From DATNPX01 sp036702975 (GTDB lineage Bacteria > Cyanobacteriota > Vampirovibrionia > Obscuribacterales > Obscuribacteraceae): a stretch of 64,000 bases of DNA. The stretch covers positions 248,001 to 312,000 of the forward strand of contig DATNPX010000054.1 in NCBI GenBank assembly GCA_036702975.1, given 5' to 3'. Under the pieces are notes generated by a model. It was given only the letters and a program-made list of their open reading frames with translations, had not been told where the DNA came from and ran no database searches. The translations under genes and the position numbers were made by a program. Each line of letters starts with the position of its first letter. Positions within the stretch are counted from its first letter, which is position 1. Of the stretch, positions 35,765-43,573 are shown in pieces.

Positions 35765-36343
35765 ATGGCTGAATCGGGACCTGTCCACGAAAGAATTCGA
35801 CTTTATCTCGGCACAGGCAACGGCAAATCGACAGCGACTTTTGGCGTAATCCTCAGAGCGTTAAGTCGAGGGAAAAACGTTACTTTAACTTTTTTCGACA
35901 AGCTTGAAGGAAACAGCAGCGAAGGCAGAGCCTTGAAAATTCTTTCAGAAGTAGTTGAAGAAGGATTCGGCAAATTATCCGTTCATTACACTGGTGTAAA
36001 TCGCATAGGCGCCGGACCTAAAGGCAGCTTCAGATTGTACAGTTCACCGAACGGAATCTTGCCTGAAGATAAAGTCGCTGCAAAAGAAGGACTCGGATTT
36101 TTGCAAGCTGCGCTTGTGCGTGGCGATGACATCGTGATCGGAGATGAGGTGTTAGACGTTGCTCGCGTCGGACTTGTTGATTGGGATGATTTTCGAAAAG
36201 TCATTGATCATCGAAAAGATCCAACTGTCCTCATGCTCACCGGACGCAGGGCTCCTGACTGGCTGATGGAAATGGCCACAACAATTTCCACCACCACACA
36301 ATTGCGCCACCACGGGCGAGCGATCGAAGGGGTTGATTGCTAG
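35765..36343 (+). CDS. Corrinoid adenosyltransferase (CobA/BtuR family)
   Basis: Transfers the adenosyl group of ATP to cob(I)alamin or cobinamide. 192 residues with the P-loop GTGNGKST (16-23), the downstream ATFGVILRA helix, GDEVLDVARVG in the Walker B region, and LTGRRAPDWLMEMAT near the end as in CobA. The usual KHP-type C-terminal motif is weak here (RHHGRAIEG), and the family's first P-loop lysine is changed (GNGKS for GKGKT). It converges on the SPFH gene with a 2-base gap. No cobalamin riboswitch fits in the short space upstream. Confidence 0.88.
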   Translation: MAESGPVHERIRLYLGTGNGKSTATFGVILRALSRGKNVTLTFFDKLEGNSSEGRALKILSEVVEEGFGKLSVHYTGVNRIGAGPKGSFRLYSSPNGILPEDKVAAKEGLGFLQAALVRGDDIVIGDEVLDVARVGLVDWDDFRKVIDHRKDPTVLMLTGRRAPDWLMEMATTISTTTQLRHHGRAIEGVDC

Positions 36344-36345
36344 TT

Positions 36346-37209
36346 CTACTTACCGTCGTCATCGAATAGATTTCCAACGTTCATCAAGACCTTTTGGTCG
36401 GCAATAACCGCCTTCACATTCGGTGCAAGCTTCTGCACGTATTCGTATTTGATTAGCTGCGGATTTTCCTTAAGCGCGGCCGCTCGTCTTCGAATTGCCT
36501 CGGCATCACCGGCGGCGGCAATCACCTTGCGCTGTTTTTCTAATTCTTCTCTCTGCAGAACATATTTCATTCTTTCAGCCTCTTGCAGTGCCACTTGTTT
36601 TTGTTCGATCGCCGTGGCGAATGCATCAGAGAAAGCAATATTTCTCAAAAGAAGATCGTCCAAAATTATGTTGTATTTCCCAAGCCCAGCTTTCATTTGT
36701 TCCTTCATTTGGTCTTGAATTTCCTGTCTGGCGCTGGAATAGAGCTGAGTCACCGTGTAGTTTGAGACGATATTTCGGATTACGGTTTGCGCCTCAGGCC
36801 GGATGATTTTAGCGAGATATTGTGGACCGATCTGATCGTGCAGCTTGTAGATTTCCTCTGCATTTAAGTGATAGCGAACCGAAACGTCGATGTGCACCTT
36901 TTGCCCGTCAGCGCTCAAGCAAGCGACAGAATCATCGCCTTGCTTTTCGCCTTCATCAAAGGAGTGCGACATTGTATAAGTTTGTGTTCGCACTTCATAG
37001 AGGACCGGAGTTTCCAGAATCGGAACAAGAAAATGCGTTCCTTCGTTTAGTGTTCGTTTTTCAACGCCGTGAATCGCGTTGAAGACAGCGCCTCGAGAGC
37101 CAGCAGGAACTATAACCATGGTTCCTGCGGCTGTGAAACAGAGGGCGATTCCCAATACGCCCATTGCGGCTGCCATTGGTTGAAAGACTGTAGTCATTGT
37201 TATCACCAA
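36346..37209 (-). CDS. SPFH/prohibitin-domain membrane protein
   Basis: 287 residues with one N-terminal membrane helix (about residues 13-34) and then an SPFH domain: VPAGSRGAVFNAIHGVEKR, EGTHFLVPILETPVLYEVRTQ, the SADGQKVHIDVSVRY strand, and a long charged helix (EQKQVALQEAERMKYVLQRE). It most resembles prohibitins. Such proteins form large ring- or cage-like oligomers on the membrane that regulate proteases or organise lipid domains; the actual partner here is unknown. The frame starts at GTG 37209; ATG 37197 (fifth codon) is an equally good start. Confidence 0.9.
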   Translation of the reverse strand: MVITMTTVFQPMAAAMGVLGIALCFTAAGTMVIVPAGSRGAVFNAIHGVEKRTLNEGTHFLVPILETPVLYEVRTQTYTMSHSFDEGEKQGDDSVACLSADGQKVHIDVSVRYHLNAEEIYKLHDQIGPQYLAKIIRPEAQTVIRNIVSNYTVTQLYSSARQEIQDQMKEQMKAGLGKYNIILDDLLLRNIAFSDAFATAIEQKQVALQEAERMKYVLQREELEKQRKVIAAAGDAEAIRRRAAALKENPQLIKYEYVQKLAPNVKAVIADQKVLMNVGNLFDDDGK

Positions 37210-37512
37210 ACCTTGTATGAGCTGTGCGCTTGACTCCTTCTAACTAGTCAGAGCAGGCAGTGACTGCAAGTCGACTTGGCGGCATCGCTGCTCGCGGTGC
37301 CTTACGCCGTTCTAGAGAGGGAGTTTTCAAAACCTAAAAGTCGTTTTTGTCGTGCTTTTCTTCCTTAGGATCACCATAGCACCGGGGGGTTATCGCCAAT
37401 TCTTCCTTCATTATTGATTAAGTGTTGTAAAGCTACTACACCAGATTTAGTGGCTATAAGTAAAGGGAAATACGCTGTGATAAAAGAGTAGTAGTTCGTA
37501 GTTCATTGCTTG
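37210..37512. other. Divergent intergenic region
   Basis: About 300 bases between the SPFH gene (minus) and the acetyltransferase gene (plus). I see no gene, convincing promoter pair or strong hairpin. Confidence 0.5.
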
Positions 37513-38097
37513 ATGTGTATGAAAGTTTCAACCAAACCACCGCTGCTGGTTACTCCTCGCTTGAGATTGCGTCTGGCGAAGCGCTCAGACATTCCTGCGA
37601 TTATTGAATATTTCCGAAAGAACGAAGAGCATCTAGCTAAGTCCGGACCGCTAAGACCAGCTGGATATTTGACGAATGCCTTCTGGCAAAAGCAGATCGC
37701 CTCGGACAGCGAGCTTTATAGTACTGACAAGGCGCTGCGGCTTTTCCTTTTTGATTTGAACACGGAAGACGTGATTGGAACAGCTAATTTCACCGCAATC
37801 GTCCGTGGTGCTGCACATTTTTGTTTTCTCGGTTATGGAATCGGTGCGGAATATCAGGGACGCGGTCTTATGTTTGAGGGGCTGAGGTCTGCGATCGAAT
37901 ACGTATTCGACGAGATGAACTTGCATCGAATCATGGCTAACTACATGCCGAGCAATAAGCGCAGCAGTGCGCTTCTTGCTCGACTTGGATTTAAGGAGGA
38001 AGGTTACGCGCGCGACTACCTTTTCCTCAACGGCAAGTGGTGTGACCATATCATGACCGCTTTGACCAACGCCAACTGGCAGCCTCGAGGACATTAG
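37513..38097 (+). CDS. RimJ/RimL-like GNAT acetyltransferase
   Basis: About 194 residues of the GNAT fold, most like the N-terminal protein acetyltransferases that modify ribosomal proteins: TPRLRLRLAKRSDIPAIIEYF at the front, the acetyl-CoA binding strand-loop YGIGAEYQGRGLMFEGL, then NLHRIMANYMPSNKRSSALLARLGFKEEGYARDYL. The start is uncertain among TTG 37510, ATG 37513 and ATG 37519; no clear SD. It converges on pta. The target protein is unknown. Confidence 0.9.
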   Translation: MCMKVSTKPPLLVTPRLRLRLAKRSDIPAIIEYFRKNEEHLAKSGPLRPAGYLTNAFWQKQIASDSELYSTDKALRLFLFDLNTEDVIGTANFTAIVRGAAHFCFLGYGIGAEYQGRGLMFEGLRSAIEYVFDEMNLHRIMANYMPSNKRSSALLARLGFKEEGYARDYLFLNGKWCDHIMTALTNANWQPRGH

Positions 38098-38118
38098 GAA
38101 TGGCGAGTTCGCCACATA

Positions 38119-39096
38119 TCAATAATCAATGTTCGCCAATGCTGCTGTGAGAACACCGACGTTTGCCAAGTCTTCGGCGCTGCATCCGCGCGACACATCA
38201 TTTATCGGTTTATTCAGTCCTTGCAAAATTGGTCCCGTCGCTCGTGCACGCCCGACACGTTCGGTGATTTTATAGGCGATATTGCCAGAATTAAGATCCG
38301 GAAATATGAATACATTGGCGCCCTCTTCGACAAAGGGGCTATCCGGTGCCTTTCTCTTCGCAACGTTGGGCAACATGGCGGCGTCAAACTGAATTTCACC
38401 GTCGATTATTGTGTCAGGGCATTCGGCTTTTGCGATTCTGGTCGCTTCTTTGATTTTGTCTACCTCTTCCCCCTTGGCGCTGTCGCGCGTCGAAAAAGAG
38501 AGAAATGCAACGCGTGGCTCCACCTCCAGCCATTTAACTGTCTGAATGGTGGCATACGCAATTTCGGCAAGCCCCTGAGCGTCTGGTGCGATGTTGACCG
38601 AGCAATCGGCAAAGAACAAAAGTTTTTCTGGCCACTCGAGAACAAACACAGACGATGCCCTTTTGAAGCCTTCCTTGAGTCTCACGATTTGAAAAGCAGG
38701 AATAAAAGGTTTGGTGACACTGTTCAGTCCACTCACCATTCCATCAGCTGAGTTCATATGCACCATCATGGCACCAAAAAAATGCGGCAGTCGCATAATT
38801 TCTGCCGCCTGGTCTTTTGTGATTCCTTTATGCTTGCGCAGGCTGAAGTATTCGTCAACGTAGTGGTTGAAATTTTCATCTCTTGCTGGATCGTGAATGT
38901 CGATTCCCTCGATGTCGCAGCCGAACTCCTTCGCTTTTGAGGCTAGCTCATCAACGTTACCCATAACGACCGGGCGAGCCAGGTCCTCGTCGCGCAAGAT
39001 TATGGCAGCTTTTAAAGCACGCTCCTCGGCTCCTTCAGCGTAGAGGACTCGTCGTTTCTTTCCTTTCACTTTAGACTTCATTGACTCTAAAAACAT
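38119..39096 (-). CDS. pta: Phosphate acetyltransferase
   Basis: Interconverts acetyl-CoA and acetyl phosphate. The 325-residue protein has the length of the short, single-domain Pta, with RVLYAEGAEERALKAA at the front, HMNSADGMVSG, LSFSTRDSAKG, EIQFDAAMLPNVAKRKAP, IFPDLNSGNIAYK and the closing GPILQGLNKPINDVSRGC. An acetate kinase gene is not adjacent. Members that use other acyl groups exist, but the sequence follows Pta closely. Its ATG is preceded by AAGAGAG. Confidence 0.93.
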   Translation of the reverse strand: MFLESMKSKVKGKKRRVLYAEGAEERALKAAIILRDEDLARPVVMGNVDELASKAKEFGCDIEGIDIHDPARDENFNHYVDEYFSLRKHKGITKDQAAEIMRLPHFFGAMMVHMNSADGMVSGLNSVTKPFIPAFQIVRLKEGFKRASSVFVLEWPEKLLFFADCSVNIAPDAQGLAEIAYATIQTVKWLEVEPRVAFLSFSTRDSAKGEEVDKIKEATRIAKAECPDTIIDGEIQFDAAMLPNVAKRKAPDSPFVEEGANVFIFPDLNSGNIAYKITERVGRARATGPILQGLNKPINDVSRGCSAEDLANVGVLTAALANIDY

Positions 39097-39296
39097 GCTG
39101 GCTCTCTTAAGTGTTCTGATCTACCTGCGCCCGGCCAAGCCCAGAATCAAACGATGACAAATCAACAATTAGTGCTCATCCTTTCTGATTGCGCTAATGA
39201 TACCGGTTTCCAGAGAATTGAATTTGGATTAGTTTTTCATGCAGCACAACATCGCATTTGTTACCATCCCAAGACATTTTTTTGGGAGTGATTGTC

Positions 39297-39992
39297 GTGG
39301 GGCAAACGATTGACATAAAAACAGACGCTGGTTCGGGATTTACCGGTTACCTGGCATTGCCTGAGAGCAAGAAAGGACCAGGCATTTTGCTCGTTCAAGA
39401 GATATTTGGTGTCAACTCGCACATCAGGTCGGTTGCGGATCTTTACGCTGAAGCTGGTTTCGTTGTTCTAGCTCCTGATGTGTTTTGGCGTGCCAAGCCT
39501 CACGTGGAACTCGGCTATACGCCTGAAGAAGTTCAGCAAGCGATGCAGCTGATGCAAAAATCCGATCGCGATCAAATCATCAAGGATCTTGGTGCTGCCC
39601 TACAAACGCTGCGAGCACGACCTGAGTTTGCCGGTAAAGTAGGGGTTGTTGGCTATTGCATGGGCGGACACATGGCATACCGGCTTGCCACGCGTGATCT
39701 GGTGGACTGCGCAGTTAGCTACTATGGTGGCGGTATTGATGGTTTCCTAAATGAAGCAAATGACCTGCATTGCCCTATCATCATGCATTTTGGCGAGAAG
39801 GACAGTCACATAACGATGCCTGTTGTAGAAAAAATTCGTCAGGCGCTAGAAGGCAAAGGACACGTTGAGATTTATGTGTATCCTGGAGCTGATCATGGTT
39901 TTAATTGTGACCAACGAGCTAGCTACGACAGAAAATCCGCAATGTTGGCATTCGGGAGAAGCCTGGTCTTGTTAAAGAACAACCTCTGCTGA
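39297..39992 (+). CDS. Dienelactone hydrolase family protein
   Basis: Alpha/beta hydrolase of about 231 residues. The catalytic cysteine Cys121 lies in GYCMGG, with Asp169 in FGEKDSH and His200 in PGADHGF; Glu35 in QEIFGV is the residue that activates the cysteine in dienelactone hydrolases. The substrate may be another ester or lactone. The frame opens at 39258, but GTG 39297, 8 bases after GGGAG, gives the usual family N-terminus. Confidence 0.9.
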   Translation: MGQTIDIKTDAGSGFTGYLALPESKKGPGILLVQEIFGVNSHIRSVADLYAEAGFVVLAPDVFWRAKPHVELGYTPEEVQQAMQLMQKSDRDQIIKDLGAALQTLRARPEFAGKVGVVGYCMGGHMAYRLATRDLVDCAVSYYGGGIDGFLNEANDLHCPIIMHFGEKDSHITMPVVEKIRQALEGKGHVEIYVYPGADHGFNCDQRASYDRKSAMLAFGRSLVLLKNNLC

Positions 39993-40044
39993 GGAGCGCT
40001 CCGCACTAGAGCCAGATTAGGTAAAGATTAGAGTTTTAAAAAAT

Positions 40045-40060
40045 TGACAGGTTGTTGTCA
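40045..40060. promoter_or_regulatory. Small inverted repeat within a TTGACA box
   Basis: TGACA and TGTCA flank six bases (40045-40060), and the first arm lies in a consensus TTGACA (40044-40049). This could be a -35 region overlapped by an operator for the secreted-protein gene, but no good -10 box sits at the proper distance. Confidence 0.25.
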
Positions 40061-40187
40061 TGGTTGTCAAAGCTGTCCAGTGCCTGCGTTTCCTCTTGGT
40101 TAGCTCTTTCTATGATGCGTTGGCGCGCCTGCACTATCACGACGTGTTATAGTCTGGATCGATACCCCGATTGGATTGGAGACTAGT

Positions 40188-41105
40188 TTGCTTTTCCACT
40201 TCACCAGACAGACGCCTGGCGTATTTGGCAGAAAGCTCTTTGCGGCACTAAGCCTCACGGTTGTATTCGCAAGCAGCCCGACTGTGGTTTTTGGTCGCGC
40301 TATCGCTTCACCTGCTGATGTCAATCTGCAGAATCCTATTTATCAGCCCTTGCCGACTGGCGCTGGTCCTGAAACTAACGATATGCAAGATGGTGAGAAG
40401 CCTGCTACTGTCACGCAGGAAGATCTCGCTAAGTCCTCCGCGGAATTGACAAACGAAGAACTATCCGATTTGTGGGACGCGGCGTTGGCTAACAGTTCCG
40501 ACATCCACTTTATTATTGAGAAGTTGGCACCTAAAAGAGACAGTATCAAATCCGGTGGCGCCGTTAAAGACCTCAGCCATGCTCTTTATAGCTGCGTGAT
40601 GGCAGGCGAGGGAATGGTTCCTTCAGGCAATCAGTCGGCTGGTACTGCCTTGATCATGGATGTTCTCAGCGGTGACCACAAGAGCAAATCAGACAAGCAA
40701 GCTGCTGTGAAAGAGTCTGATGCGATTATGTTATACAAAATGGTGCGTGATACTGCCAGAAAAGTCACCACCAATTTCTACAACTACAAAAAATACATGA
40801 ATGCGCTCGATCGGGCCAATCTAGACATGATGGATCTGTCGGCCATGGTATCGAATAGCAAAGACAAAGTCGATGCACTGCATGCGCCAGAGCTTGATTA
40901 TTTGTTGCGTAAACAGCAGCGCGACATTGATGCGATTAAAGCGTCTATGTCTCGCAGCCGCAAAGAGCTAGAGGTCCTATGCGGAAGCAATGCCGTCGAC
41001 AAACTCGATGAAAAGCTAGCCGAAAATATATCTTTAAACCGTCGCACTGCAGTGAAGGTGCCGCGTCCTGTATTCACCGAACCGGATACGCCGACGCACA
41101 ATTAG
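40188..41105 (+). CDS. Secreted helical protein of unknown function
   Basis: About 305 residues. A basic N-terminus and the hydrophobic FAALSLTVVFASSPTVVFG form a signal peptide, so the protein is exported. Residues 50-90 look disordered, and the remainder is helical with heptad-like stretches (ELDYLLRKQQRDIDAIKASMSRSRKELEVL). I recognise no family. TTG 40188 has GGAGA 7 bases upstream; the frame also opens at TTG 40176. Confidence 0.7.
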   Translation: MLFHFTRQTPGVFGRKLFAALSLTVVFASSPTVVFGRAIASPADVNLQNPIYQPLPTGAGPETNDMQDGEKPATVTQEDLAKSSAELTNEELSDLWDAALANSSDIHFIIEKLAPKRDSIKSGGAVKDLSHALYSCVMAGEGMVPSGNQSAGTALIMDVLSGDHKSKSDKQAAVKESDAIMLYKMVRDTARKVTTNFYNYKKYMNALDRANLDMMDLSAMVSNSKDKVDALHAPELDYLLRKQQRDIDAIKASMSRSRKELEVLCGSNAVDKLDEKLAENISLNRRTAVKVPRPVFTEPDTPTHN

Positions 41106-41168
41106 AACATCTTTCGCTAAGAGTACGTCACGGCGCTTCGAATGAACGAATGCCTGCAGTTGTTGCAG

Positions 41169-41771
41169 TTACACAGCAGCTTTGTCGTAGATTCTCAATC
41201 CCGCTAAAAAATTGGTAGCGATAATCTCTGCGAAAGCGCCTGGCGAGAGCATGCCGTTCTCCTTGAACCAGATGTACGTCCAGTTGAGCGAACCCATAAT
41301 AGACATGGAAAGAGCAAGACGAGTCTTTTCGTCGAGGTCTGGGCGAATGTCTGTCACAAGATCGCGAAAGATCCTAACAACTTGCCTCTCTAGATCACGG
41401 ATCTCTTTTTGTTGATCCTCAGCGAGCCAATGCAGGTCGTTGAGTAGAACAACGTGCTTGTCGCGTGATGTAACGTAGATATCCATAAACAATGAAACCA
41501 GATTTCGCAATTTTGACTCTGCGGTTCCTTCATTCTTTATGGTATCAGTAGCGGTGGCGAGCAAGAGGCTGCAATGAGATTGCAGCATGTCGAAAAGAAG
41601 AGTCTCTTTCGACTGATAGTAGTGATAAATCAACGCTTTTGAAGTGTTGCAGAATTTAGCGATGGTCGCGATTGATGTGCCGGCAAAACCTTTTTGCGAG
41701 AATAAAACAGCGGCTTGATCCAAAATCAATTGCTTTTTGTCGTCGTAGTCTTCTGCCCGTGGTCGTGCCAT
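41169..41771 (-). CDS. TetR-family transcriptional regulator
   Basis: 200 residues. The N-terminal ~55 residues are a TetR helix-turn-helix: ILDQAAVLFSQKGFAGTSIA, then FCNTSKALIYHYYQSKETLL. The helical C-terminal domain has a pattern seen in regulators of fatty or aromatic acid degradation, where an acyl-CoA is the usual ligand; that is inference. The di-iron oxygenase gene lies downstream on the same strand. Confidence 0.92.
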   Translation of the reverse strand: MARPRAEDYDDKKQLILDQAAVLFSQKGFAGTSIATIAKFCNTSKALIYHYYQSKETLLFDMLQSHCSLLLATATDTIKNEGTAESKLRNLVSLFMDIYVTSRDKHVVLLNDLHWLAEDQQKEIRDLERQVVRIFRDLVTDIRPDLDEKTRLALSMSIMGSLNWTYIWFKENGMLSPGAFAEIIATNFLAGLRIYDKAAV

Positions 41772-41876
41772 CTTTGGACTCTACTAGGGTTGCGGCACAA
41801 TAATACACACAAGACGTGTGCACCATCCACAGAACTGCGATTGTATAGTTGCGGATCGTTACATGCTCGGCGCTTA

Positions 41877-41913
41877 AAGCTGCAAGAGATCCCTTGAGGT
41901 GCTCTTGCAGCTT
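41877..41913 (-). terminator. Perfect 12-bp hairpin after the di-iron protein gene
   Basis: AAGCTGCAAGAG (41877-41888) and CTCTTGCAGCTT (41902-41913) pair perfectly around a 13-base loop, about 28 bases past the stop of the di-iron protein gene. The following T-tract is only three bases, so it may be a terminator or a regulatory hairpin ahead of the TetR gene. Confidence 0.45.
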
Positions 41914-41941
41914 GATATAGGCGCCTTTCTCTTCCTGATTC

Positions 41942-43066
41942 TTAGAAAATCGGAATTATTTTTTCGGCGTCGAAATCTACCGTTTCGCCGTCGACCCCAA
42001 TTTCCGGTAACGCTGGGAATTTGACGTCATATGGATCAAGTGTCGCCTTCATTCGTAGCACCGCGGTGCGCCAGTTTTTCAGACGTTGTTCTCTTGTGAG
42101 AATGCCGAAACCAGCTGATCTTGCCTCATCTTCCAATAACCGTTGAGCCGGCAGGAAGGTCTTCGGTAGCTGCCAAAATTCTTCCGGTGGCTCATAGAGA
42201 ACGCCAGACAGGAAGATAAAGCCGGCTCTAATCTGTTTTGTGATCATCGCTTTCTCTTCAACAGTCATCTTCGGCAGCATATTCTTCAAAATAGCCAAAC
42301 AGATGCTCAGGTGGCGTCCCTCATCACGGGCGATGTTCCGGAACGCATCTTTAAACAGAGGTATCTGCGTTGTCTCCTGCATGCTGGCGAAGAGCGTGGA
42401 CGACGCCACTTCCCCGAACAAGAAGGAGCTGAACAAGATAGGCATCGGATACTCGGCGATGGCGTTTTTGAACCCTTCCCAATAGCGCGAGCCGTTGAAG
42501 TAGAGCCATTGCACATTGTTCCGTGCCAGTCTCCCTAGTGGTGTTTGCGGTTCGTAAGCGAGAGGGCCGCCCGGCGTCAGCTGCTGGATCGCCCGTCCGC
42601 AAACCTCTTCGTGGTTCATTTCATCGCGGGTGACCGAGAAGAAGCACTTGCGAATGGCATCTTCTTCCCTCTTTTCATATGCATGAATCATGGCACGTGC
42701 GAAAACGGCTGGTCCTGAGGCGTCGAACACTGACAGAAGCGACCACCAGTATGCGATGGCATACCGTTGATCGAGTGTCAATTCATCTACGTTGAAGGAA
42801 TCCCAGGGCAATTTGCTTGGCGACCAACCTGGATCACGAGCAGATTCGTAGATGTCCATAAGACGCGGAGTTTCTACGTGCCATTCGATTGGAAATATAT
42901 TGAGCTTGGATACGATCTCAGGCGCCGAGATGACATTACCTAAAAGCTCATCCGGATTGGGCATTGACTCGAAAAACTTGGGCGGTGAGCTAATCGCCTC
43001 ACTGTGCCGCTCGGTCTGATTCTTTATGTGGGCGTCCTTGGTCTTTGTTTTTGACTTGGTTTGCAT
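41942..43066 (-). CDS. Ferritin-like di-iron carboxylate protein
   Basis: 374 residues, soluble and helical. Two helix motifs supply a classic di-iron site: Glu149-x-x-His152 (RDEMNHEE) and Glu249-x-x-His252 (RDEGRHLS), with Glu219 (FGEVASS) as a further ligand. The pattern belongs to the ribonucleotide reductase R2/AurF-like group of oxygenases and desaturases; I cannot assign a reaction. The first ~35 residues are polar and probably disordered. The TetR gene follows on the same strand after 170 bases, so the regulator may control this gene. Confidence 0.82.
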   Translation of the reverse strand: MQTKSKTKTKDAHIKNQTERHSEAISSPPKFFESMPNPDELLGNVISAPEIVSKLNIFPIEWHVETPRLMDIYESARDPGWSPSKLPWDSFNVDELTLDQRYAIAYWWSLLSVFDASGPAVFARAMIHAYEKREEDAIRKCFFSVTRDEMNHEEVCGRAIQQLTPGGPLAYEPQTPLGRLARNNVQWLYFNGSRYWEGFKNAIAEYPMPILFSSFLFGEVASSTLFASMQETTQIPLFKDAFRNIARDEGRHLSICLAILKNMLPKMTVEEKAMITKQIRAGFIFLSGVLYEPPEEFWQLPKTFLPAQRLLEDEARSAGFGILTREQRLKNWRTAVLRMKATLDPYDVKFPALPEIGVDGETVDFDAEKIIPIF

Positions 43067-43504
43067 TCGATTTGAGCCCCATCTCGAGCTGTTGTATTCA
43101 TTAACCGCCTGGTCGGCTAACTAAATTATGCAGTACCTGGGCGGCTTCCGTCAAGCTAAGGTTCTTCGTTGTTGGCAACCTGTTTATCATTCTCAATCAT
43201 CAGTGACATATTCGAGTGTCGACAGCCAACACTTCTAATATCGAGTACTCATCGAGCAGTCTGAGAAACGTCACCGAAGGTCTGCGGCGATAAATTGGGT
43301 TCTGCATGCGCATGAGCTTGGCTTAGACGAAGTAACTCAACAGTTACGTTGATTACAGCACTTAAACCCAAAAAATTAGGCTTTTGACGGAAACTATAGG
43401 AGACAGCGGTGAAAGATTCTTGAAAGATATAATCCTGATTTAATGTCTCTGTCTGAACCATATCAAGAGGTTTAGCGTCAAAAGCAAATAGAAAGGATTT
43501 CTGC
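43067..43504. other. Region between the di-iron gene and the efflux operon
   Basis: 438 bases between divergent units. It contains a consensus TATAAT at 43428-43433 without a good -35 partner. No gene was found; the open minus-strand frame overlapping 43249-43920 lies mostly on top of the efflux gene and is a shadow. Confidence 0.5.
43428..43433 (+). promoter_or_regulatory. -10 box candidate for the RND efflux operon
   Basis: Perfect TATAAT. The expected -35 position (43405-43410) reads AGCGGT, so an activator may be needed if it is real. It would give a leader of about 65 bases before the short upstream ORF. Confidence 0.3.
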
Positions 43505-43573
43505 ATGCCTCGATTCGCCGACTTACGCTTCAAAAAACGTTGGCGTGCAGCGCACAATAGGAGTGGTCGATGA
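43505..43573 (+). CDS. 22-residue basic leader peptide of the efflux operon
   Basis: A short ORF found by eye. ATG 43505 has AAAGGA (43492-43497) 7 bases upstream, the same quality of SD as true genes here. It encodes 22 residues beginning MPRFADLRFKKRWRAAHNR, with six Arg and two Lys. Its TGA overlaps the ATG of the efflux adaptor gene (ATGA), and the adaptor's own SD (AGGAG, 43559-43563) lies inside it. This fits translational coupling or control of the pump by ribosome stalling on the leader; neither is proven. Confidence 0.5.
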   Translation: MPRFADLRFKKRWRAAHNRSGR

